DNA of 64,000 nucleotides from JAVBPE01 sp031549865 (GCA_031549865.1 JAVBPE010000011.1:1-64000), one strand, 5' to 3'. Numbered from the stretch's first letter, positions 44,421 through 52,295 are shown. A program made the numbers and translations. Notes: generated from the letters alone by a model not told the origin.

Positions 44421-44440
44421 GTATATTATATATAATATAC
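44421..44440. promoter_or_regulatory. perfect 20-bp palindrome over the promoter of the 718-residue gene
   Basis: Only A, T and terminal G/C bases; the two 10-base halves (GTATATTATA and complement) are exact. It covers the -10 box at 44432-44437, so a dimeric repressor could block the promoter; a cruciform is the other reading. Confidence 0.5.
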
Positions 44441-44460
44441 TAAAAGAATTTTTTTTACAA
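44432..44460 (-). promoter_or_regulatory. sigma-A promoter of the 718-residue gene
   Basis: Minus strand TTGTAA (44455-44460), 17 bp, TATTAT (44432-44437). GGGAGG lies 8-9 bases before the ATG at 44390. Confidence 0.6.
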
Positions 44461-44557
44461 GTGAAAACTGATTTTTTTCTTGATAATTAAACATTTTCCA
44501 ACAATTATGCAACTAAATTCTATATATATATATTAATTGTTTTTTTACAAATTAAAA

Positions 44558-44592
44558 GAGTGAAATAAAAAAAACCATTTTTTTATTCACTC
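44558..44592 (-). terminator. cotE terminator
   Basis: About 15-bp inverted repeat starting GAGTGAA and ending TTCACTC, with one bulged A, just after the cotE stop. The U-rich part is mainly inside the stem. Confidence 0.6.
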
Positions 44593-44602
44593 AATTTAAT
44601 TA

Positions 44603-45115
44603 TTATTTATTTAAAAAGTCTTCGTCAACATCAATATCTAAATCTTCTATATCATCATCATTTTGATTGTTTTGATTAAAAATGGTAACGATCATTTTAG
44701 TTTCACCTATAATCTCCGCTAGCACTTCAAACGTTATATCTACTTCTATTTCATTATCAACTATTTTTGCTTCAGTTGCTGTAGGATGCTGTAACACCTT
44801 CACCAACACATCTTCACTATTAGGTAAATATTCTCGAACAATTTGTTTTGTCTTTATGTCTTTTTCATATCTTATTTTTTCCCTTAGGACATCTGTTTTC
44901 GTATTTTGTTCAGTTGAATACCAAATATTTAATTCAAATTCCCCATTAATAAAGACTTCTTTTTCTTTTCTATATGCTTCAAATTCATGATTTATAATCC
45001 AGCATCCCAATATACTATATGGATTATTTCTAGTTGTTATATGATGATTTAAATGGACAGTTTTTTTTCCTTTAGCTACAATTGCCTTAGTAACTATTTC
45101 TCTTATCTCATTCAA
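44603..45115 (-). CDS. cotE: outer spore coat morphogenetic protein CotE
   Basis: Mother-cell protein that assembles on the SpoIVA layer and recruits outer coat proteins. It follows CotE along its length: REIVTKAIVAKGKK, SILGCWIINHEFEAY, NIWYSTEQNTKTDVLREKIRY, LVKVLQHPTATEAKI and FLAEVVGETK-like FEVLAEIIGETK, with an acidic tail (DDDIEDLDIDVDEDF). I place the start at the TTG at 45115 because GGAGGG lies six bases upstream and CotE proteins begin just before REI; the open frame itself runs 25 residues further up and crosses the ymcA terminator. That gives 170 aa (181 in B. subtilis). The miaB-ymcA-cotE-mutS order is as in Bacillus. Confidence 0.93.
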   Translation of the reverse strand: MNEIREIVTKAIVAKGKKTVHLNHHITTRNNPYSILGCWIINHEFEAYRKEKEVFINGEFELNIWYSTEQNTKTDVLREKIRYEKDIKTKQIVREYLPNSEDVLVKVLQHPTATEAKIVDNEIEVDITFEVLAEIIGETKMIVTIFNQNNQNDDDIEDLDIDVDEDFLNK

Positions 45116-45132
45116 ATTTATCCCTCCTATTG

Positions 45133-45162
45133 TAGTATATGATAAATATCTATTAAAGTTCA
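45133..45162 (-). promoter_or_regulatory. overlapping sigma-E/sigma-K-like promoter of cotE
   Basis: Minus strand CATATACTA (45133-45141) fits both sigma-E (CATACAHT, 7 of 8) and sigma-K (CATAnnnTA). Upstream GAACTTT (45156-45162) gives a sigma-E -35 at 14 bp, and its AC a sigma-K -35 at 16 bp. B. subtilis cotE is known to use both factors. Confidence 0.5.
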
Positions 45163-45194
45163 AAAAAAATGATTCCAATTTTGAAATCATTTTT
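45162..45194 (-). terminator. miaB-ymcA terminator
   Basis: Perfect 10-bp stem AAAAATGATT/AATCATTTTT (45165-45174, 45185-45194), then an eight-U tract. It isolates cotE from miaB-ymcA. Confidence 0.85.
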
Positions 45195-45197
45195 ACA

Positions 45198-45509
45198 TTA
45201 TAAATTTATTTCTGCTTCCATAGTTTTAAAAATATTCTTTAACATATTATTAACATCTTCTAAAATTTCAAAATATTCTTCTAAAAATGGATATTCTAAA
45301 ATTTCTTCTTTTTTTTCATTATAAAGTTTTTCATATTCTATTTTAGAATTAATAAGATTGTAATGTGTGGCATTAACTAATTGTTTTTGAATTTCTTTTA
45401 TTTCTTGAAATTTTTTATTTAAAACTTCATTATTATCAATATATTTCTCTAAGATTTTTAAACGCTTAACTTCTTCTAAAGAATTTATTTCTTCTAAAAC
45501 CTTATTCAC
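45198..45509 (-). CDS. ymcA: YlbF/YmcA family regulator (RicA-like)
   Basis: A 103-residue helical protein of the Com_YlbF family; core VLNKKFQEIKEIQKQLVNATHYN and a long C-terminal helix. In B. subtilis YmcA, YlbF and YaaT form the Ric complex, which promotes sporulation, competence and biofilm and directs RNase Y processing of mRNAs. RNase Y is encoded 3 kb away. Starts at GTG (45509), with AGGAGA five bases upstream, overlapping the miaB stop by eight bases. Cysteines for an Fe-S cluster, described for the Bacillus complex, are not present here. Confidence 0.85.
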   Translation of the reverse strand: MNKVLEEINSLEEVKRLKILEKYIDNNEVLNKKFQEIKEIQKQLVNATHYNLINSKIEYEKLYNEKKEEILEYPFLEEYFEILEDVNNMLKNIFKTMEAEINL

Positions 45510-46935
45510 ATAATTCTCCTATTATAAACCAAGATTTTGCCTCTGTTACTTTTACATTTACTAATTTCCCTATTAATGATTCATCAGAAGAGTTAAAATG
45601 ACATAACTTCATATTTTGTGTGTATCCACACATCATATTATCGCCATTTTTAGAAGGTCCATCAACTAGAACTTCTACTATTCTTCCAACAAATCGATTA
45701 TTACCATCATAATAATATTGATTAACTAACTCGTTTAATTTAGCAAGTCTTTCTTTCTTTTCATCATCAGATATAATATCTTCCATTAATGCGGCTGGCG
45801 TTCCTTCTCTTTTAGAAAATATGAAAGTAAAGGCACCTTCAAATTTAACTTCATTTACTAATTTTAAAGTATTTTGAAACTCCAAATCAGTTTCATTAGG
45901 AAACCCTACAATAATATCTGTTGTAATAGATATGTCTGGTATTAATTCTTTAAGTTTTGCAATCTTTGATAAATAATCTTCATACGTATATTTTCGATTC
46001 ATTTTCTTTAAAACATCATTGTCACCAGACTGAACAGGTAAATGTAGATGTGGCATTACACTATTAAGACTTGCCATCATATTAATTGTTTTATCATCTA
46101 AATCACGTGGGTGGCTTGTAGTAAATCTAATTCGATTAATTCCCGTTTTATCTAAATCAAATAATAAATCACCAAAAGTATAATCAATATCAAAATCTTT
46201 TCCATATGCATTTACATTTTGGCCTAATAATGTTATTTCTTGATAACCAAGTTTTACAAGTTCATTTACTTCGTTTAATATATCTTCCTTTGCACGAGAA
46301 CGTTCTTTACCCCTAGTATATGGAACTATACAATAAGTACAAAATTCATCACAACCATACATTATATTAATCCAAGCTTTATGATGAGATTCTCTTATTT
46401 TAGGTGCATTCTCTAATATTGCTCCTTGTGTTGAAATAACTTCTATTACTTTTGCTTTTGAAAAATATGCTTCATTCAAAAGTTTAGGAAGATCATATAA
46501 ATTATGTGTTCCAAAAATAATATCAACAAAATAATAAGTTTCTAATAATTTTTTAGTTGCATTTTCTTCTTGAGGCATACATCCACATATACCTATTAAC
46601 ATATCTGGATTTTCTCTTTTGACACCTTTTAAGAGTCCCAAAACACCCCAAATTCTATTCTCAGCATTCTCTCTTATTGCGCATGTATTAAGTAATACAA
46701 CATCACTCTTATAGGGATCCGTGCTTCGTTTATAACCTATGCTTTCAAAAATGCCACTCATTACTTCACTGTCCGCTTCATTACCTTGACAGCCATAAGT
46801 GAAAATGTAATATGTCTTACCAGAACCTAAATTTTCGTATTTATTTTCTGTTTTATATCTTATAGTTATAGTTTCTTCTTTTTTTCTATTTCTTGCTTTT
46901 TTCAAATCAGGAATAGATAATTTTATTTTCTTCAT
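45502..46935 (-). CDS. miaB: tRNA-2-methylthio-N6-dimethylallyladenosine synthase
   Basis: Radical-SAM methylthiotransferase that modifies the base first made by MiaA. The N-terminal MTTase domain has the three cysteines (YGCQGNEADSE; LNTCAIRENAENR; GICGCMPQE), the radical-SAM motif is YGCDEFCTYCIVPYTRG (CxxxCxxC), and a TRAM domain closes it (RIVEVLVDGPSK...GKLVNVKVTEA). 477 aa, a little shorter than B. subtilis (509), mostly at the N-terminus. GGTGAT before the ATG. Confidence 0.96.
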   Translation of the reverse strand: MKKIKLSIPDLKKARNRKKEETITIRYKTENKYENLGSGKTYYIFTYGCQGNEADSEVMSGIFESIGYKRSTDPYKSDVVLLNTCAIRENAENRIWGVLGLLKGVKRENPDMLIGICGCMPQEENATKKLLETYYFVDIIFGTHNLYDLPKLLNEAYFSKAKVIEVISTQGAILENAPKIRESHHKAWINIMYGCDEFCTYCIVPYTRGKERSRAKEDILNEVNELVKLGYQEITLLGQNVNAYGKDFDIDYTFGDLLFDLDKTGINRIRFTTSHPRDLDDKTINMMASLNSVMPHLHLPVQSGDNDVLKKMNRKYTYEDYLSKIAKLKELIPDISITTDIIVGFPNETDLEFQNTLKLVNEVKFEGAFTFIFSKREGTPAALMEDIISDDEKKERLAKLNELVNQYYYDGNNRFVGRIVEVLVDGPSKNGDNMMCGYTQNMKLCHFNSSDESLIGKLVNVKVTEAKSWFIIGELCE

Positions 46936-46957
46936 TTAAATCACCACTTAGAAGTAT

Positions 46958-46966
46958 ACTATAACA
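46958..46966 (-). promoter_or_regulatory. extended -10 promoter of miaB-ymcA
   Basis: Minus strand TGTTATAGT (-10 TATAGT at 46958-46963), 22 bp before the miaB ATG. No clear -35. Confidence 0.4.
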
Positions 46967-46981
46967 TTAAATTTTTTTCAA

Positions 46982-47009
46982 TAAAATAAAAACGAACCAC
47001 CAGGTTCGT
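46982..47009 (-). terminator. spoVS terminator
   Basis: Perfect 7-bp ACGAACC/GGTTCGT (46992-46998, 47003-47009), loop ACCA, ending on the spoVS stop codon; U-rich tract after it. Confidence 0.85.
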
Positions 47010-47269
47010 CATATTGCTTTTACAATTAATTTAATTGCTGTTCTTTCTTCTCCATCAATTAAAATATCAGAAAAAGCTGGAATTAGTATTAAGTCTTTAC
47101 CGGTTGGTGCGACGTATCCCCTAGCAATTGCAACTGCTTTAATTGCTTGATTTAATGCCCCTGCACCAATAGCTTGAATTTCGACTTGATTTTTTGTGCG
47201 GAAGGCGTTAGACAAAGCTCCTGCAACACTACTTGATTTTGATTTTGATGATACTTTTAATATTTCCAT
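47009..47269 (-). CDS. spoVS: stage V sporulation protein S
   Basis: An 86-residue Alba-like protein. The sequence follows SpoVS almost throughout: MEILKVSSKSKSSSVAGALSNAF, EIQAIGAGALNQAIKAVAIARGYVAPTGKDLILIPAFSDILIDGEERTAIKLIVKAI. In B. subtilis it is needed for coat assembly and affects septation; its molecular role is unclear. A sigma-E-like promoter is upstream here, whereas B. subtilis uses sigma-H, so timing may differ. tdh and kbl, which lie between spoVS and miaB in Bacillus, are absent. Confidence 0.96.
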   Translation of the reverse strand: MEILKVSSKSKSSSVAGALSNAFRTKNQVEIQAIGAGALNQAIKAVAIARGYVAPTGKDLILIPAFSDILIDGEERTAIKLIVKAI

Positions 47270-47286
47270 AAAATCCTCCCTAATTA

Positions 47287-47315
47287 AATATATGAGGATT
47301 AAAATTTAGATATGC
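47287..47315 (-). promoter_or_regulatory. sigma-E-like promoter of spoVS
   Basis: Minus strand GCATATC (47309-47315; 6 of 7), 14 bp, CATATATT (47287-47294; 7 of 8). It lies about 18 bp before the start, with GGGAGG between. Confidence 0.6.
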
Positions 47316-47321
47316 CACAAA

Positions 47322-48089
47322 TTACTTTTTAAATTCTAAATGAATTGGAGTTATTTTACGTGCTGTAGGCCCAAAATCAAGTAAAACTGCATTGATTTGA
47401 ATTGGACCACCTTCTACACCACACGGAGTAAACACGCCACTTCTAAAGCGATTGATTATACTATCTTTTGAATCACCTATTACGCCATCCCTTGGTCCAC
47501 ACATTCCAATATCAGTGATTGCTAATGTTCCATTTTGTAACACTCTAGCATCATTAGTTTGCACATGGGTATGTGTTCCTAATATTGCAGCAACTTTTCC
47601 ATCGAAATCTAATGAAAAAGCTATTTTTTCACTTGTAGCCTCAGCATGAAAATCGACAATAATATAATCAGAATCTAATTCACTTAAAATTTTATCCATA
47701 GTTTGAAATGGACAATCTAAGCATAATTGATTCATATATATACGACCTAATAAATTGACTATCGTAATTTTTTTACCATTATAATTTATATTCAAATATT
47801 TTTTCCCAGGCGCATCAAAAAAATTTGCTGGTCTACAAATATTTGCATCATTTATATAATCTTTTATTTCAGATTTTGAATATGTATGATTTCCCATTGA
47901 TAATCCTTGAAATCCAAGTTTCATCAATCGTTGATAATGTTCATAACTTAATCCTTTGCCCTTAGTTACATTTTCTGCATTAGCGAGTATTATATTAGGT
48001 TTATATGTATTTTTTATATATGCCATATTTTCTTCTAAGCATGATAATGTACTTTCACCTAAAATATCACCAAAATATAATATCTTCAC
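47322..48089 (-). CDS. ymdB: YmdB family phosphodiesterase
   Basis: Metal-dependent phosphodiesterase that hydrolyses 2',3'- and 3',5'-cyclic nucleotides in B. subtilis and affects biofilm and motility choice. The 255 residues carry FGDILG, NAENVTKGKGL, MGNHTYS, VDFHAEATSEK and LGTHTHVQT, all expected metal ligands. It starts at GTG (48089), with GGAAGTG five bases upstream. An extended -10 (TGGTAAAAT, near 48114-48122) follows the rny terminator, so it probably has its own transcript, perhaps running into spoVS. Order rny-ymdB-spoVS as in Bacillus. Confidence 0.94.
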   Translation of the reverse strand: MKILYFGDILGESTLSCLEENMAYIKNTYKPNIILANAENVTKGKGLSYEHYQRLMKLGFQGLSMGNHTYSKSEIKDYINDANICRPANFFDAPGKKYLNINYNGKKITIVNLLGRIYMNQLCLDCPFQTMDKILSELDSDYIIVDFHAEATSEKIAFSLDFDGKVAAILGTHTHVQTNDARVLQNGTLAITDIGMCGPRDGVIGDSKDSIINRFRSGVFTPCGVEGGPIQINAVLLDFGPTARKITPIHLEFKK

Positions 48090-48160
48090 AAAAACACTTC
48101 CTTGCTAATAAATATTTTACCACAAACAATGTATATTTTAAAAGAAAAATGCAATATAAA

Positions 48161-48192
48161 ATAAAAACTATAAGAATTTTGTTCTTATAGTT
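48161..48192 (-). terminator. rny terminator
   Basis: Perfect 11-bp stem AACTATAAGAA/TTCTTATAGTT (48166-48176, 48182-48192), loop TTTTG, then a U-rich tract. Confidence 0.85.
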
Positions 48193-48201
48193 AAAATTTA
48201 A

Positions 48202-49779
48202 TTATTTTGCTGTATCAACTGCACGTGTTTCTCTTATAACAGTAACTTTAATAGTTCCAGGATATGAAAGTTTGCTTTCAATTTCTTCTTTTATTTTGCG
48301 AGCAATTGTAATAGTTTGTAAATCATCTACTTCTTCTGGATTTACAATTACACGAACTTCACGTCCTGCTTGTATTGCAAAACTTGAAGCAACACCCTTG
48401 ATACTATTTGAAATGTTTTCTAAGTTTTCTAAACGTTTAGTATAATTCTCTAATGAATCGCTACGAGCCCCTGGTCGTGCTGATGATAATGCATCTGCTG
48501 CTGCAATTAAAACCGCAATAATTGATTTTGGAGCAACATCTTCATGATGTGATGCAATAGCATCAATAACTTCTTTTGGTTCATGGTATTTCATTGCTAA
48601 TTCTACACCAATATCAACATGTGACCCTTCAATTTCATGGTCAACAGCTTTACCGATATCATGTAATAAACCAGCACGTCTTGCTAATATTTCATTTTCT
48701 CCTAATTCAGAAGCCAATTTACCAGCAATCATAGATGTTTCAATTGAATGCTTTAATACATTTTGCCCGTAACTTGTACGATAATATAATCTTCCAATTA
48801 ATCGTACTAAATCTGGATGTATTTTGCCAATTCCCGCTTTAAATACGGCTTCTTCACCTTTTTCACGGATATCTAATTCTATTTCACTACGACATCTTTC
48901 TACTACTTCTTCAATTCTTGCAGGGTGAATTCTTCCATCACTTACTAAAATCTCTAACGATTTCTTAGCAATTTCTCTTCTAACAGGATCAAATCCACTT
49001 AAAACTACTGCCTCTGGAGTATCATCAATAATCAAATCTACACCAGTTAATGATTCAATAGTTCTAATATTTCTTCCTTCGCGACCAATAATACGCCCCT
49101 TCATTTCATCAACAGGTAATGAAACTGTAGACACCGTAGATTCACCAGCAGTTTCTCCAGCATATTTTTGGATAGCAAGGGATAAAATATTTTTAGCCTT
49201 TGCCTTTACTTCAGCTTTCGCCTTTTCTTCTTCTTCTCTGATGAACGTCGCCATTTCAACCTTCATTTCTTCGCTTACTTTAGCCATAATTAAGTCTTTA
49301 GCTTGTTCACGAGTAAGATTGGCAATTTCTGACAACTTAGTCTCTTGTTGTTTTAGTACTTGATCCACCTTAATATTTAGTTGTTCTAATTCGGTCTTTT
49401 TCTCATCTAATTTATTTTCTTTAACACTAAGTATTTCTTCACGACGATCTAAGTTAACGCTTCTTCTATCAAGTGTATCTTCACGTTGGTTAAGCTTGCT
49501 TTCAAGTTCAACTACAACAGCCTTTCTTTCCTTAATATCTTTTTCCGCTTCTTGTTTCAAAGAAATAATTTCTTGTTTTGTTTCATAAATTGATTCTTTT
49601 TTAGTTCTTTCTGCTTCAATTTTAGCATCATCAAGTATTTTTTCAGACGCTTCTTTTGTTTTCGCAAAAGACTTCTCGTGCATAAATACACGTACTAAAT
49701 AACCACCTATTAAACCTACAGCTAAACAAATAATGGATAAAGTAACATAAATGCCAACGTTTAAAAACATTGTTAACAT
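48202..49779 (-). CDS. rny: ribonuclease Y
   Basis: Membrane-bound endoribonuclease that starts mRNA turnover in Firmicutes. An N-terminal helix (about 7-28), a long Glu/Lys coiled coil (30-200), a KH domain (about 215-275; GRIIGREGRNIRTIESLTGVDLIIDDTPEAV) and an HD domain (about 330-430; LLHDIGKAVDHEIEGSH) are in the usual order. 525 aa. GGAGG lies six bases before the ATG. Promoter and an 80-base leader with a hairpin are upstream. The partner YmcA is encoded near by. Confidence 0.97.
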   Translation of the reverse strand: MLTMFLNVGIYVTLSIICLAVGLIGGYLVRVFMHEKSFAKTKEASEKILDDAKIEAERTKKESIYETKQEIISLKQEAEKDIKERKAVVVELESKLNQREDTLDRRSVNLDRREEILSVKENKLDEKKTELEQLNIKVDQVLKQQETKLSEIANLTREQAKDLIMAKVSEEMKVEMATFIREEEEKAKAEVKAKAKNILSLAIQKYAGETAGESTVSTVSLPVDEMKGRIIGREGRNIRTIESLTGVDLIIDDTPEAVVLSGFDPVRREIAKKSLEILVSDGRIHPARIEEVVERCRSEIELDIREKGEEAVFKAGIGKIHPDLVRLIGRLYYRTSYGQNVLKHSIETSMIAGKLASELGENEILARRAGLLHDIGKAVDHEIEGSHVDIGVELAMKYHEPKEVIDAIASHHEDVAPKSIIAVLIAAADALSSARPGARSDSLENYTKRLENLENISNSIKGVASSFAIQAGREVRVIVNPEEVDDLQTITIARKIKEEIESKLSYPGTIKVTVIRETRAVDTAK

Positions 49780-49805
49780 ATATATCCTCCATTTTGTAAG
49801 TTTAT

Positions 49806-49821
49806 ACTCATTTTAATGAGT
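49806..49821 (-). promoter_or_regulatory. hairpin in the rny leader
   Basis: ACTCATT/AATGAGT exact inverted repeat with a two-base centre, 27-42 bases before the rny ATG. No U-run, so not a terminator; perhaps an RNase Y self-processing or stability site. Confidence 0.35.
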
Positions 49822-49866
49822 TATATCGAGTTTGTAAATAATCCCTTTTAATCAAACCACTATTTT

Positions 49867-49895
49867 ATTATACAAAATTTTGGCGTTATAGTCAA
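49867..49895 (-). promoter_or_regulatory. sigma-A promoter of rny
   Basis: Minus strand TTGACT (49890-49895), 17 bp, TATAAT (49867-49872). One of the strongest promoters in the window. Confidence 0.75.
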
Positions 49896-49975
49896 TGAAA
49901 AATAACCTTTTCTATTGAATTTATCTTCACTTTAAGATAAAATAATTATAATGTTTAGTCTATATGGAGGATTAT

Positions 49976-50605
49976 ATGAAATCAAATGATATAAATAAAA
50001 AAAATAAAGCAAAAGAAAAAAGAATTATAAAGCCAAAAAGAGTTAGTGTACGAATTATATTTTTAAGTATTATAGTGGCAGTTGTAGTAATAACTCCGAT
50101 ATTATTATTTATTTTCACATATAAAAATAACAATGTAACTCCATTTGAGAGCGAAACTACAGCTGAATACGTAAAATCTGATGCTTTACCATTTGAATTC
50201 GATTTTTATTGTACGGATTATCAAGGTTCTTCTCCTAATACTGTGAGATTTACTGCAGCAGCATATAAGCAAACTTCAACTTCTACTATTTCAAATATAA
50301 AGTACAAAGTATGTATTGCTAATGATTGGGCTGGTTATTTATCAAATACATCTTCATCTCGTGAATTAACATTAGCTGAAACTAAGGAAAAAGCAACATA
50401 TGGTGCCACAGTAATTTCGAATTACGATTTAGTATATCCAAAAAGAGTTCTTCTAATTATTAATATTAAAGAACCAACTGCTTATGTAAATATTACTTAT
50501 ACTGAAAAGAAATTAGGATCAACTGAATCAACTACCAAATCTTATATTTTAACTTATTCTTATTCAGCATTTTTCATTAATTCAGCTATTGGTGGATTAA
50601 ATTAA
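49976..50605 (+). CDS. hypothetical membrane-anchored extracellular protein
   Basis: Unrecognised 209-residue protein. A Lys-rich cytoplasmic head (1-27) precedes one membrane helix (VRIIFLSIIVAVVVITPILLFIF) and a 155-residue outer domain of beta-strand character rich in Ser, Thr and Tyr, with two cysteines (YCTDY and KVCIAND). No catalytic pattern is seen. I start at the ATG at 49976, preceded by GGAGG at five bases; an in-frame ATG at 49964 lies before that site. A TATAAT at 49947-49952 may be its -10. It is transcribed away from rny and converges on recA, sharing a terminator. Confidence 0.7.
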   Translation: MKSNDINKKNKAKEKRIIKPKRVSVRIIFLSIIVAVVVITPILLFIFTYKNNNVTPFESETTAEYVKSDALPFEFDFYCTDYQGSSPNTVRFTAAAYKQTSTSTISNIKYKVCIANDWAGYLSNTSSSRELTLAETKEKATYGATVISNYDLVYPKRVLLIINIKEPTAYVNITYTEKKLGSTESTTKSYILTYSYSAFFINSAIGGLN

Positions 50606-50630
50606 AAAGCACATTAAATGTGCTTTTTTT
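50604..50630. terminator. shared terminator of recA and the hypothetical gene
   Basis: AAAAAGCACAT/ATGTGCTTTTT stem (50604-50614, 50618-50628) with flanking A- and T-runs, so usable from both sides. It lies between two convergent stop codons. Confidence 0.85.
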
Positions 50631-51604
50631 TACATTATTTTTCGTATTTGAGTTTCAATTTCATTTAAAATTTCTGGGTTTTGTTTCAAAAACATTTTTG
50701 TATTTTCTCTACCTTGCCCAATCTTATTTCCATTATAACTAAACCATGCGCCAGCTTTTTGAATTATTTCTAATTCAACAGCCATATCCACTAATTCACC
50801 TTCATGAGAAATACCAATTCCATAAATTACATCAACTTCTGCACTTCTAAATGGAGGAGCTACTTTATTTTTAACAACTTTTACAGTAGTTCTATTACCA
50901 ATAGGCACTGTCCCATCTTTTATTTGTTCACCACGTCGAATGTCAAGTCTAACTGATGAATAGAATTTTAATGCACGTCCACCAGTAGTTGTTTCAGGTG
51001 ATCCAAACATAACTCCTACTTTTTCTCTGATTTGATTGATAAATATAGCAACACATTTTGTCTTTGAAATAATTCCTGATAATTTACGCATTGCTTGACT
51101 CATAAGTCTTGCATGTAATCCAACATGTGAATCACCCATTTCACCATTTAATTCCGCTTCTGGAACTAGGGCTGCAACAGAGTCAATAACTATAATATCA
51201 ATACTACCGCTTTCAATTAGGGCCTCAGCAATATCTAACGCTTGTTCACCATTGTCTGGTTGGGATAAGATTAGATTTTCAATATCTACTCCTAATGCTT
51301 TAGCATAGGTAGGATCTAAAGCATGTTCAGCATCGATAAATGCTGCAAAACCACCATCTTTTTGCGCCTTTGCAATTGCATGCAATGCAAATGTTGTTTT
51401 ACCTGAAGATTCAGGTCCATAAATTTCAATAATTCTTCCCTTAGGATAACCACCAACACCAAGGGCTTTATCTAAAGCAAGTGATCCAGAAGAAATTACT
51501 TCTATTTTTTGTGGTTGATCACCTAAACGCATTATTGAACCTTTTCCAAATTCTTTTTCAATTTGTTTTAATGCTGTGTTTAAAGCTGTTTCACGTTCAT
51601 TCAT
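50630..51604 (-). CDS. recA: recombinase RecA
   Basis: Strand-exchange protein for recombination, SOS and natural transformation. Walker A GPESSGKTTFALHA, the catalytic region FIDAEHALDP, VIDSVAALVP, the MSQAMRKLSGIISK loop L1 region and L2 (EKVGVMFGSPETTTGGRALKFYSSVRLDIRR) are clear. 324 aa, about 20 shorter than B. subtilis, due to a reduced acidic C-terminal tail. AGGTGAAT before the ATG. I see no LexA/DinR box in the 43-bp gap to pgsA. Confidence 0.97.
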   Translation of the reverse strand: MNERETALNTALKQIEKEFGKGSIMRLGDQPQKIEVISSGSLALDKALGVGGYPKGRIIEIYGPESSGKTTFALHAIAKAQKDGGFAAFIDAEHALDPTYAKALGVDIENLILSQPDNGEQALDIAEALIESGSIDIIVIDSVAALVPEAELNGEMGDSHVGLHARLMSQAMRKLSGIISKTKCVAIFINQIREKVGVMFGSPETTTGGRALKFYSSVRLDIRRGEQIKDGTVPIGNRTTVKVVKNKVAPPFRSAEVDVIYGIGISHEGELVDMAVELEIIQKAGAWFSYNGNKIGQGRENTKMFLKQNPEILNEIETQIRKIM

Positions 51605-51647
51605 AAATTCACCTCATATTTTATAATTACATCTTTTAATAATTTTA

Positions 51648-52235
51648 CTAAATTGATTCTAAAATCACTTTTTTATTTTTCCAAAAGTAATCAACACCAG
51701 AAATTACAGTTAATAAACAAGCAACATATAATATTATTTCTCCAATATAATATACAACATCATGTGATTGATAGAAGAATAATACAAACAGTGCGGCCAT
51801 TGTAGTTGCTGTTTTATATTTACCTAATTTAGAAGCTGCAATAACATTTCCTCTTTCCACTGCTACCATTCTAATTCCAGAAACCAAAAATTCTCTTATT
51901 ATTATTACTATAAAAATCCACATTGGAACAACTCCATCAGTGTTATGAATATTGGCTTGACTAAGCAATATACTCATAGCGGCAAACACAAGCATTTTAT
52001 CAGCAAGTGGATCAGCAAATTTTCCAAATGTTGTAACTAGATTATATTTTCTAGCTATTTTACCATCTAACATATCTGTAAAAGATGCAATTATAAAAAT
52101 TATAGCACCTATAAAATTAGCATAACTTATATTAAGGAATATAACATTCGATTTTAAATATGGTATATAAAAAAGAATAACCATCACAGGAATCAAAAGT
52201 ATTCTTAGCATTGTTAATTTATTTGGCAAAGTCAT
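51648..52235 (-). CDS. pgsA: CDP-diacylglycerol-glycerol-3-phosphate 3-phosphatidyltransferase
   Basis: Makes phosphatidylglycerophosphate, the first step to phosphatidylglycerol and cardiolipin, using the glycerol-3-phosphate made by GpsA. The CDP-alcohol motif DGx2ARx8Gx3Dx3D reads DMLDGKIARKYNLVTTFGKFADPLADK, with all metal-binding aspartates. Five to six membrane helices in 195 aa. The opening MTLPNKLTMLRILLIPVMV is typical. pgsA-recA neighbourhood as in Bacillus, with cinA missing. Confidence 0.95.
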   Translation of the reverse strand: MTLPNKLTMLRILLIPVMVILFYIPYLKSNVIFLNISYANFIGAIIFIIASFTDMLDGKIARKYNLVTTFGKFADPLADKMLVFAAMSILLSQANIHNTDGVVPMWIFIVIIIREFLVSGIRMVAVERGNVIAASKLGKYKTATTMAALFVLFFYQSHDVVYYIGEIILYVACLLTVISGVDYFWKNKKVILESI

Positions 52236-52253
52236 AAAATCACCTCAAGGTTA

Positions 52254-52262
52254 ATTATACCA
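52254..52262 (-). promoter_or_regulatory. extended -10 promoter of pgsA-recA
   Basis: TGGTATAAT (TATAAT at 52254-52259) about 19 bp before the pgsA ATG; weak -35. Confidence 0.5.
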
Positions 52263-52264
52263 TA

Positions 52265-52295
52265 ATAAAAAGGCATTTAAAAGTAATTAAATGCC
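52265..52295 (-). terminator. terminator of the gpr-small protein transcript
   Basis: 9-bp stem GGCATTTAA/TTAAATGCC (52272-52280, 52287-52295) starting at the stop codon of the small gene; U-run follows. Confidence 0.8.

Noticed and set aside
51605..51647. LexA/DinR box at recA (and at dinB, 4582-4640)
   Set aside because: No GAAC-N4-GTTC-like site is present in either gap.
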